Shown here piece by piece: positions 40,956 through 51,650 of a DNA stretch of 64,000 bases (position 1 is its first letter; each line of letters begins with the position of its first letter). The stretch covers positions 1,552,501-1,616,500 of the forward strand of contig JAJFZO010000287.1 in the NCBI GenBank assembly GCA_021397835.1, given 5' to 3'. Both the position numbers and the translations under genes were made by a program. This DNA comes from Moringa oleifera (lineage: Eukaryota; Streptophyta; Magnoliopsida; Brassicales; Moringaceae). The notes under the pieces were generated by a model. The model was not told where the DNA came from, made no database searches, and was given only the letters and a program-made list of their open reading frames with translations.

Positions 40956-41480
40956 TTCGGACTCTTTGATTTAATTGAAAAAAAAACTAATTAATCTATT
41001 TTATATATTATCATAATTACTTGTAATAATGAAGTGTTTCATTTTCTTGCGGCATAAAAAGAGATTTGTTAGTGGATGTCCAAGATCATTTATTAACCCT
41101 TTGATTCCAAAAGGAGCTTTTCTTTTTCCAAATTTTGTAAAACAATAAAATAATTCATCTGATTAATAAAATAAAATTAGCATAGTATTGTTATGTTAAA
41201 ACAATAACGATAATAATACTAGAATGATAATAAAAATTTATTAATATTTTATAAATTAAAAATAAATATAAAAAATTGTATTATATTTATGTTTTAATTT
41301 AAATATTAATATATTAATTAAATTAATTATACATTTAATTTTTTATTTTATATAAATTAAATTTTTACTCAAACAATATGAAAAATTAACATTGTGTTAG
41401 CTTCATACCATAAAACAAAGAGAAAATAGAATAGGTACTTTTATGCATAAAAATATAAAATAAAATAAAATAATTATCAT

Positions 41481-41972
41481 CATGTTTAAGTGTTTGATTT
41501 ATCAAAAAAAATAAAAATAAGTTTAAAATAATAAGATACCTTTTAATTAAATTAATTATAATTTAATTAATATTTTTATAATTAAATTTTTTTATTAAGG
41601 TGATATTAATAATAAAATTTTAAAATTTATTATAAAAAGTAATATTAATTATCTAATATTTTAATAAATATTTTTATTTTTAAATATTAATATTATAAAA
41701 ATAATGCTAATGTTAATATTTTAATAATATAATAATAATATTTTATATTTTTTGTCTTTCTCTTTTCTTCATGTAAGTTTACAAAAAAAATGATTAAAAA
41801 TAAAACTATTATAATTTAATAATTTTTAATAAAAATTAAAATATAATTATTTTTTATTTTTATGAAATAATTATTTCAATAGTTCATTTCAAAATTTGTT
41901 ATTCTATATTTTCAAAAACTGAAAGTCTATCAAAAAAATTGTAATTTTTTGATAAATGAACCAAATATTAAA
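41481..41972. mobile_element. Decayed MITE related to the element in FY intron 8
   Basis: The left end (41491-41503, 'tgtttgatttatc') and right end (41951-41967, 'gataaatgaaccaaata') are imperfect inverted copies, and the right end matches the subterminal 'aaatgaaccaaac' of the better-preserved element at 61799-62615. Inside, 'taattataatttaattaat' and 'atttttaaatattaatattataaaa' also match that element. Target duplications were not found. Confidence 0.5.
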
Positions 41973-42805
41973 AGATAATTTTATTTTAAATAAGACAAAA
42001 AAAATTACATTTTTTGTATCAAATTTAAATAATTTTCAACTCATAAACTATTTTTTAAATTTTTATAATATGATTTTTTAAGAAAATATTTTTAATTTTA
42101 TAACCATTGAATTCTCTCTTTATTTTGAGTTGTTAACATTTAACTCATGATAGGCAAGAATCACTATTCGCACTTAAAAAATGAAATTATTTGAATTTTC
42201 TCTCTTTTGGACCTCTTTTTCATTAATTTCTGTGTTGCTTCAAGTTCTTTCTGTATTTGCTCTATCTTTTCACTCTCTTTTCTCATTTTTTTTTCTTTTT
42301 ATTTTTGTATCCAAGATTTGCCCAACCAAAATCCAAAGAAAGAAACGAAGGTATTTATTGGTATGTTTGACTGGTTTTCTCTCATAAAGAAGGAATCTCA
42401 TTTTTTTTACAATATATTTCTTTTTAAAATTAAAAAAAAAGTACTTGAATGAGATAAAAGGGTGACAAGTATATCTTTGCACAACAATACCTAAATCATG
42501 ACATGTTTCATATTTTGTAACTTAGACTGAAGAACCGTAAGATATTAATAAAATCGTATTATATATGAATAATCGTATCTTAATTAGTAAATCGTAACAT
42601 CATTTCAAAAATTCACAACTTCTTTCATTAAATCATTACTCATTTTTAAATTATTATTTATTTACTGAAATCGTTACGCTTCTAAATCGATATTTGTTTT
42701 TTGAAATGATGCTTAAATCTTTTCTGAAACTGTTTCTTAAATCTTTTTATTACTATCTATAATGTTTTTATTGTCATAATAAAATACGAATTATTATAAC
42801 TTGAA

Positions 42806-45150
42806 ATGATAAGTGGTTTGAGTCAAGAGAAACTTTTTAGTATACTAGCAGAGCTATTAAAATGTGGTATATGTTTTTCAACATATATACAGTTGTCGGA
42901 TTTGGTTAAATCTTATATAAAGGGTGATTTCTCCAAAATTGATATTTTACTATGTATCATAGTAAGATCTAAAAAAACTGTCATCAAAATTAAATTAGTA
43001 AATAACGACGATATTGAATTTATATTATATAATGATAACATAGTTTCTCATGTATTGTTGATTGGTAGAGTGAAAATTTTATTAAGAATAAACTAGTTGT
43101 ACGTGATAGTGAAATTATAGGACAAATCAAACCTTTTAATTTTTTCAATGAAACTCCCTTTAACACTCAGTATATCGACAAAATCAACTCGGATAGATCG
43201 ATGGAGTATGATGTTGAGTGTGAATACCCAATCCTAAAAATTTAGCCCATTTAATCTATTAGTAAAGATCAATGTGAACTCATTTCAGAAGTAAAATTTG
43301 ACAATGAAGAGCTTAATGAGAACTTACATCCTGTCTTACCTTCAGTCGCACCTTATATCCTACTTGTAAGCTCTGAAGTACATAATAATTCAAATGATGA
43401 TGTTGTTAGAAGATATAGTATGTTAGGAGCTAAACTATATAATATTGCTTCAGCTCCCACTATAAAATCAATGACTTTAATTCACTCCTTAGTTGGAGGT
43501 CATTTTTTTTTCAAATAAGAAAGAGTTAAAAGTGATTTTTGGGTAAGCATGCATTTATTGAGAACTTTGAATTTATAATCACTATGTCTAACAAATTAAT
43601 ATTTGATGTTGCTTGTAGAGAAAAAAATCATGCATGGACGGTGTGATTTGACACACACTTGCACAATTAAAGAGTTGTATTGACGGCATCGATAAGCAAT
43701 GTTGTTTACTAATGTTAGAATTATTAAGCTGAATGATATAATGGGTGATATGAAAGAACTATATAGCATACAAATGTTATATAGCAAAACTTAAAAGGCT
43801 AAATAACATGCATTACCATCATACCAATAATTATCATCATATTGCCACATATTATAAATAATTAATTTGAAAACTAGGGCTCACATATGCATTAAAGATA
43901 TGATTAATTAATTTAAGTATTTCTTTGTGCTTCTTGGTTAATCGTTAATGGGGTTTAATTTAGTGATTAAATCGATCATTGCTATCGATACTACTCACAT
44001 GAAATGGAAGTTCTGTGGTTTAATATTTATAATGGCGTGCAAATGAAAATGAATAGATATACCCACTAGCATTTGGTTATTATGACTTGAAGAACTATGA
44101 AGTATGAGAGTGGTTCTTAGGACAGTTAAAAGAAGCAATTAGTATAATAAAGGATTTGATTATTATATCAGATCATCATGTTAGTATTACAAAGGCCACT
44201 ACCACAAAAGGTCTTTTCTAATTCTTGTCATGATTTATATTCTTGATATATAGCCTAAGATATGAATTCAAGAAGAAAGACGTGTTTAAGATTTTTATAA
44301 TGCGACTAAGGCATATCGAGAATATGAATTTAATAAATTGATAACTAAGTTGTAAACTAATTAATCTAAAGTTTTCGAATATATTATGAAAGAAGATCCA
44401 AGAAAATGGTCATGTGTTTATTACCTTTGGAGATGATACCAACTCATAACAATTAAAATTGCTGAGAGCTTAAATTTGTGGCTTTGATTTGCTTATGAGT
44501 TACATATCATGGTTTTATTGAAATTTATTAGAGATATGATGCAACATTAGTTTATGATTGACGCAAGAAAGCCAAGGGTTGGAGGTCACAACTAATGGAA
44601 TGGGTCCATTCATTGATGACTAAGAAATAAAAAGCTTTATCACAGATGGCGGTTTTTAATGTTAATTAGAATATATTTCTAGTCAAGCACTAAAGTAAAG
44701 AAATAGTTGTTAACTTTATGAAACGTACTTGCATTTGTAAGGGTTTCAGACTGATCTTTTACCTTGTGTGTATGCACTAGCAACTTTTAGGTGATATTAA
44801 TTATTTTTATTTTTCATTGTTATTTATTGTAGTAACTTAAGTAATTTTTATCATTTTTAAGAACATAACATTGATTTCATAACCTTTTACTTTGATTACT
44901 ACAAACATAAGCATCTAGTAACAGTATACATTGGGTCGATCTATTCAGTTGGTAATAAGTTTGATTGGAATGTCTTTGAAGAAGTTAAAAGAATTATGGT
45001 ATTACTGTCGAATTATAAAAAGCTAGTATGACATCTAACAAAGCAAAAGATACCCTCAAATGAGGAAAGGAAGAGTCGAAAAAATGTTCTAGGTGCAATG
45101 AATAAGAACACAATTGGTTAACATGCCCAAATCTATAGTGTTATTAATAG
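42806..45150 (+). pseudogene. MULE transposase (mudrA-like), multiply broken
   Basis: Broken plus-strand frames follow the domain order of MULE transposases. An N-terminal region has MISGLSQEKLF and an acidic linker with YDVECEYPIL (about 43208). A MuDR/FAR1-like zinc region (about 43500-43790) has HTCTIKEL and DIMGDMKELYSIQMLYSK. The catalytic core (about 43970-44330) has AIDTTHMKWKF, FGYYDLKNYEV, WFLGQLKEAI and DLIIISDHH. Then come AESLNLW (about 44460-44485), a SWIM-like zinc finger (44725-44790, CICKGFQTDLLPCVYALAT) in which the final His is Tyr, and a CCHC-knuckle remnant (about 45085-45135). Stops and frameshifts lie in every part, so it is inactive. Confidence 0.75.
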
Positions 45151-45439
45151 AGAAGCCACTCTTAATTCTTGAATGTACCTAATCAGTTGCATCATAAAAG
45201 TCATAATTGTGATAAGGTCAAGCATAATTCATAAACTTATCAAATGTCTCCTATTTCAACTCTAATAGTTGATGACACCATTGACCTTTAATATTGAGTA
45301 TGTTTTGATTACATTTTACTATCTGTATGAGATTGTAGATTATTATATGCAAGTTAATTGGATAACTGTTATTAATGTAGATGCTTTATAACTATTATAT
45401 TATTAAAATCGTGCCTTATTTTTAAAATATAAGAAGATT

Positions 45440-45608
45440 AAGGAAATCATATACTAATATAATAAAAATTTATATATTAATGTGGTCAAAATCATAGATT
45501 AATATGCTAAAAACGTATGTTGATGTGATCAAAATCGTATATTAATATAGTCAAAAATGTATATTAATGTGGTAAAAGTCGTATACTAATATAACACAAA
45601 ATCGTACC
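45440..45608. repeat. Tandem repeat, about 22-bp unit, seven or more copies
   Basis: Consecutive imperfect copies of 'aaaatcgtatattaatatgg'-like units (20-23 bp) sit just downstream of the transposase pseudogene. Similar 'aaatcgtaa' words recur at 42540-42600 and at 50340-50410 in the same element. Confidence 0.75.
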
Positions 45609-46904
45609 TGTTTAAATAGAGTAAAACGTGTTCTATTTTTCAGTATTCATACTGTATTTTCGTTATTTGAATTGAATAAAATCATTCAATAGTTCACCCA
45701 ATATCGTACTTTTAGTGAGCAAATCATATTGACATAATTTACAAATTATATATAAATATTATTGAATCGTAACCAGTTTAAGAGTAATTTTATTAAATCA
45801 TAATTAAAGTATTAAAACCATGTGAAGATTGTAATAATATCATAACTTTGTTTCTAATTCATAGTAAGTCTAAATCAAAAAATTGTTTCTGATTTTAATA
45901 TTTGTCAAATTTTGCATTCGCTTGGTAAAAAATTATTATTTACATAATATATATATATAATATAAAAATTAATATTACAAGTCATCTATTGTCAACCTTG
46001 TTGAAGTTGGCAAATATGTAAATGGCCATATGATGTCGGATCTCTGCCATATCATGATCAATGTAAGTCAATGCTTTTTTTAATAACAAATGCTCTATAA
46101 TATAAAGTATATGAGGATTACAATTATTTTATACAAGAAAAAAAATCATAGTTAAAAAAAAAAAAGGTAGGTGAGAAGACTTCGAAAGAAACTATTATGA
46201 AACACTAAATATAAAATTAAATCACCCACGATTTTCTCTCCTGAGAAACCTGTGCTTTTGGATGCGGTGTGCATAATAGTGGCAATGGAAGGGTACTGAC
46301 ATTTCGCTTATGCAAGAAATATATCTCGCTTGCCATATAACTGGTGAGCATAAATATAAAGCAATTTTGTTGATGGATTTATACCATATTTGGTATGTTT
46401 TAACAAAATAGATCATCCAAAACGTTAATTTCTCTAAATATATGATGATGACTAACCAGTAAGACCCACAAATATGACATGGAACCATCGACTACACAAA
46501 TATATACATAAATGAAGTCAATCCGAGTGTTCATGATTAAAAATAGTAAGGTAAAAATAATCATCTTTTTGACAATATGCCAAGGTAGGCACCGATCGCA
46601 ATATTTGCCACGTACATGATTTAGAAGTTCATCCTCTTATTTGTGTGCTTCATAATTTGAATGTGGAAGAAGACAATTAACATCATTTTGGTAATCACAA
46701 CAAATATAATAAAAGTCAATTTACAAATTTACGAAAGAATATGTTAGAAAAATTACATAAATAAAGAAGCAAACATATATAAATAAAATTGACATGAGGT
46801 AAAAAGTCACAAATACAAACCTCCTGTGCATATATGTCAGAAAACTCTTTTTACTTTTTCAAAGTAGTATTAAGTATGCCTCAATGTACTGAAAAATCAT
46901 GAAA

Positions 46905-47165
46905 ATAGGTTGTGAAATTAATTTGAAAGATACGAAATAAGGTTACGAATCAATTAATTAAGATACGTTTCAAAAAATAAAGGTATAAAATAGTGAATCA
47001 AGATATAGAATTAGGAGATGATTCAAAAAATCAGGGTACAAAATTAGATTATGAATCAATGAATCAACATACATAATTAAGATATAAATAATGAATATAT
47101 ATATATATATACAAATCTAAACAATTGGTTACGAATCAAGGAATACAAACACGAATTAAAACCAA
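46905..47165. repeat. A-rich degenerate tandem repeat within the MULE
   Basis: Imperfect copies of 'gaatcaatgaatcaagatac'-like units of about 20 bp. The words match the repeat at 48955-49255. Confidence 0.5.
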
Positions 47166-48954
47166 GGATAGAGTTTCTAATCAAGTTAGTGAGTAATCAA
47201 TCCATTCATTATTTTTTTGAAAGTTATAAAAGTAACTCATACTAATATTGTGGTCAATACATATGTCACAGTTATGTATAAATTATAAAGTTAAGAAGAC
47301 TACTTATTATGAATATATAAAAACTACTTATTATGACGTCTTCTTTAGGAATATATTGTATTCAGTGATGATCAAACTTGATATCTCCACTTTAGCATTC
47401 ACAAGGTGGGATGACTTATGATATTTTATCCCAATAATAGGGTTAACATATGGATTGCATAATTGTTGGACTGTTTATGGGTCCTAACAACCAATAATGC
47501 ATTATCGATAACCTTTATTGGGATAATGGTCAAGTTCCCCATAACCTCTGTAGGGGCTGCCACCTCTTCAATTTCCTTTGCAGAGGTTGTTAACTCAGCC
47601 TTAATTGGTCATACAAGGGCCATTGCATTATTCTCTAGCTTTATAGTGGCCACTTTATCATCATATGGCCTTGTAGGGTCATTTCCTCCCTCTCTTACTT
47701 CTCACCCTCACCTTTTTCCTTTTCATCATCTTTTTCATCCTCCTTATCTTCTTCTTTTCCCCTTCCTCATTTTTTTCTCATCTTTTTTCTTATCTTTTTC
47801 ATCCCCCTTTTTCCTTATCTTCATCGTTATCCTTATCTTTCTCCTTTTTTTCCTCATCTTTCTCCCTTTTCCTTATTTAAGTCTTCAAACTTATCACTAG
47901 AGGTTTTAGATTTAGTAGACTCCTCTAAAACAACACATCGATGTGATGTGGAGCTACCATCATCACTTTGAAAAACATGTATGAAAAACCATTTTAGGTA
48001 ATGATTGCAAAATAAAGATAAAAAACCAATATAAGTTTTTATTTAAAAAAAAAATATACAAAATCAGGATGCAATTTAAAAATCAAGATATGATTTAGTG
48101 CACTAAATTACGATTTTTCTCATCAAGTAATGATTTGAGACTAATAGTATACAATTTATGAAACAAAGTAAAATATTTGTTATGATGAATTAACGATTTA
48201 ATTTACTGATGACAGACATTATAAAAGAGAAAAACCATGATAAAGTTAACTCATCGCACACTGGTTCTGAAAAATTATAGGAGGGATCTTGACCACCAAT
48301 TTCATAGTTTTGAATTACAAGCTAGATGAATTTGAGGACATTCATTTGCTTTATATAGCGCCCTTTACTAAGGGAATTCATGAGGTTTACCTTTGTCTCT
48401 TTGAGGTTTAAATCCATCTTTATAGCATCTAAACAACGGTAAACCTCCAGATCCCTTTTGACCTTTTTAGCTTGAGTTGAGCTAATGACCCTTTCTTCAA
48501 TTGCTTTCTTGCCCATCTCCTATTTCTCCCTTTCTTTATATAATGTCATCTTTTGATAGCTTAATAATTATAAACCCCACCCGTCGTTGCGAGTAAGAAT
48601 CCATGAAAGATGACAATTAGATATCAATAAGAGAGATACATTAAAAATCAAAAAAATTAATATTTGCATAACAAACCTTATATATTTTTAGAAAGATGCT
48701 GATAATTTTGTAGAATTGCACTAAGTGGGGACTTCAACTATCTCATTGATATGTTTATTTTCAATTTTTTAACGTGCAATAGCAGCAGCCACATTAAGGA
48801 TCTGTGGTTGCAAGGGCAACACATCTTTTTAACACCAATATAGCCTAAGGCCTAGCACTTAATATCATTTGACTCTAGTTTTTTGGCTTAGCTTGAATTT
48901 AAAATCATAAAATTAAGGCTGCAATTAGATTGCAAAGTCATTAATTTAAGATGT

Positions 48955-49255
48955 AAAACATAAATAAAGATATGAAATCATCATGATTAAGATAAAAATC
49001 AGTAAATGAAGATATAAAATTAAGAAAAAATATGAAATTAAGAAAAATGATACAAAATCAATAAATAAAGATATGAAATTAAGAAAAGATATGAAATTAA
49101 GAAATAAGATACAAAATCAAGAAAAAAAATATAAAATTAAGAAACAAGATGCGAAATCAGTAAATAAAGATATGAAATCAATAAATGAAAACACGAAATT
49201 ACGAAACAAGATATGAAATCAACAAATGAAGAGACGAAACTAAGAAAAAAACACA
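48955..49255. repeat. Minisatellite, unit about 20 bp, about 14 copies
   Basis: A run of imperfect copies of 'agatatgaaattaagaaa' alternates with 'agatatgaaatcaataaatg' variants, lying between coding remnants of the DUF1985/Ulp1 pseudogene. Confidence 0.8.
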
Positions 49256-50279
49256 TGTAATATCAATGAATATACAAAAACTAAATATGAAATTATAAGG
49301 CACAAATTAAAATTTACACTATTTGTGAAGATCTTCTAGTTGTCTTTATTGTAGGATTCGTAATGGAAACTGTGTCTGTAAATTTGAGACAAAGGTAGGT
49401 TAGAACTTAACAATTTTGTACCATGCACATTGGGAGTAGGTATTGCCTCGAATGCAAAACTTGTGAAAAGAGAAAATCAAGTTTTGTTTCACTAATCTGA
49501 ATTGAAACAATTTAGTACCATGCACAAGTTCTATTTTACAAGTCATAAAAAAAGACAAATATAATAAACATAAAAAAAAATTCATTTCTTGACTTACAAC
49601 TGCTTTGTGAAAGTGCAATAAAGAGTTACAGTAAACCCACATGTCTCATGAGAAGCCGTTGAATGCTTCTAAATTATCAACTAGATGAAACTATGACATA
49701 GAGACTTGCTGTCACTCATCATAGCCTTTGATGAAGCCATTTAGCATGTATACTAGTTCTAACTTCACCTTATTATCAAGATCTTCAAAATTTTCTTACA
49801 ACAAGTTTATTTTCACTAGACTGCCACTAACTTTTTCTTTACCTCAAAAGTATTGCATAAGGTGTTAGATGGATTAAGTTTAATATTTTTCATGTCCGAT
49901 TGTTCTTTAAATTTTAACTTAGTGACTAGTTAGGATTCTACCTTACTAAAATGGACTTCATTCTCATTAAATATAAACTATATCTCATCCTAGCGGTTCT
50001 ACTGAATCTCTTAGAGTAGTAAGTTGTGGACAATGACCCGAGAAAAGCTGAAATTATTACGGACATATAGGAAATACCCCAAACAAGTCTTACTAAACTT
50101 ATCCTTCTGTGAGCCATCCAAAATTTCTCTTAAAATTAAGATGACATCATTTGTTATATTGTTTCAACATCTTCCCATTCTTTCAAGACTTTTTAAGAGT
50201 CACATATGGCTTGTACATAGCTTTAGTGGTGGATATTTACACTTTGGACCCAAAACAAAAACAAATTAAATAGCAAAGT

Positions 50280-50520
50280 AAACAAATACATAAATAAGAT
50301 ATAATTTAAAAAATAATTTAATTATAATTTAATCAAATAAGACACGATTGTACAATATATAAAACGATTTGGTAAACAAAATGCGATTTTACAAAATAGA
50401 AAACGATCAAAATATATATGATCTATACAATGAGAATAATAATAAAATATATACAATTTAGGCAAAGATGATACAATTTTATGACATGATACAGTTCTTG
50501 AAAATATGTTATGAAATTAA
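50280..50520. repeat. Subterminal A-rich repeat at the right side of the MULE
   Basis: Repeated words 'aaacgat', 'atgcgatttt' and 'gatacaatttt' resemble, in mixed orientation, the left-side repeats at 42530-42790. No exact inverted repeat was found. Confidence 0.4.
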
Positions 50521-51285
50521 TCAAACGGATCACAATGACATACCTAAACATCAGAGATTCAAAAACCAACAATAAAATTTTTTAAAAAAAATGTGTTCAA
50601 GCTTCTAAAACGATAAAATTAAATAAAAAATGCCTAAAAAAATAAATCTAACATTGAAGGATGATTCGGTCTATAGGTATCCAACAAGTAAAAAAATCTT
50701 AAGTTTGAGTAGAATATGTCGTTTAAAACTAAACATTGATTAATTTCTTAGTGTTTTGCTAGCTTTTGAATGCTTTTCAAGTATTGAGGTATCACAAAAG
50801 TTAAGATATCAACAAACAATAGCTGAAGAGAGATAAAGAAAAGAGGTAGAATGCAGTGCGAAAGTGAGGTGATAGAGAAAGATGGATGTTTAAAAGGTTT
50901 AACTTCTTATTTTCTATACATGGACAAACAAGTAATTGCACACTATTCATTAAGGGTATTTTGGTTCAAAGAAACCTAAAAAGTACTAAAAATATATATA
51001 TACATTAGTAAGATTCATCATTTACATAAATACCAATGCATAAATGTTTTAAAAAAAAATTCCCTTGATTTTTTCTCTCTATAAACCAAAGTTATGAAGA
51101 TGGATTAAATGGAGAAGCCATAAAGCTCTTCACAAAAATACAAAGCTTGGACTGCTAATACCAATAAACCCATTTCAGATTCCACTAAATTATAAACTTA
51201 TCGTTGATGGTGTTTATGTTGTTAATCAATCTGATAAGCCAATATGGTCAATTGATACGCCCTTAGGGTTTAAGAAACCATAAAG

Positions 51286-51650
51286 GTATGAAAGGCATTT
51301 TGAGTGAGTGTCAGCTCCAGAATTATAGAAGAAACAAAAAAAGATATAAAAGAATGATGAAGGAGAAAACATCTTAATTCATTCAATAATGTTTTGATGC
51401 TACCAATAAACTATTTATATTCTTTCTAATGTGCTTAGTTCTGGAAAGAATCAGTAACAGTAATTTGTAATAGGTAAAAACTTATTACATAACTTCTTTA
51501 ATAACCCTTAACTAATATAATCAATCAACCATAATGGCTTTTTCTTAGCACACTTATGTTTTTCATTGCTGTGAGCTTGCTCTTGCTTTTTTAATTGAGT
51601 GCTTCTTTCTGGTCTAGGTGAAATTGTATTATTCCTACTAGCTTGAGAAA
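51286..51650 (-). repeat. Direct repeat / probable 3' LTR of the gypsy element
   Basis: Similar in order and wording to 55032-55350 ('ttaattcattcaat', 'aaactatttatattc', 'tctaatgtgc', 'ggctttttcttag'). The minus-strand pol tail (KKPLWLIDYIS) runs into it. The LTR end may be at 'gcctttca' (about 51293-51286). Confidence 0.6.

Larger units (their letters stand above)
46222..49990 (-). pseudogene. DUF1985/Ulp1 (C48) protease-like partner gene of the MULE, broken
   Basis: Three minus-strand regions are recognisable. A DUF1985-like N-terminal part lies at about 49930-49600 (LVTKLKFKEQSDM, then LELVYMLNGFIKGYDE and FHLVDNLEAFNGFS). A low-complexity Lys/Asp/Glu-rich linker lies at about 47900-47670. 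A C48-peptidase-like piece lies at 46488-46222 (VPCHICGSYWLVIIIYLEKL), where the active-site His of the usual HW pair is Tyr. A further 64-codon frame at 48516-48322 may belong to it. Minisatellite-like A-rich stretches separate the pieces and may be former introns. Ulp1-type proteases process SUMO; any such activity is lost here. Confidence 0.6.
42500..50950. mobile_element. Decayed Ulp1-type Mutator-like element (MULE) with two convergent pseudogenes
   Basis: The interval holds a MuDR-like transposase pseudogene on the plus strand (about 42806-45150) and a DUF1985/C48-protease-like pseudogene on the minus strand (about 49990-46222), tail to tail. Related short tandem repeats lie at both outer sides (42530-42790 and 50280-50520) and between coding pieces. 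MULEs carrying Ulp1-like protease genes are known in plants (the Kaonashi type and its relatives). The outer limits are estimates: I could not find matching terminal inverted repeats or a 9-11 bp target duplication. Confidence 0.6.

Noticed and set aside
47463..47900. 145-codon plus-strand frame with a hydrophobic, membrane-like C-terminal half
   Set aside because: It is antisense to the Lys/Asp/Glu-rich linker of the minus-strand Ulp1-like pseudogene. GAA/AAG/GAT runs read backwards give Phe/Leu/Ser/Ile, so the apparent membrane segments are an artefact.
48955..49255. CRISPR-like array of regular repeats
   Set aside because: Units are contiguous and imperfect with no unique spacers; it is an A-rich minisatellite in plant DNA.
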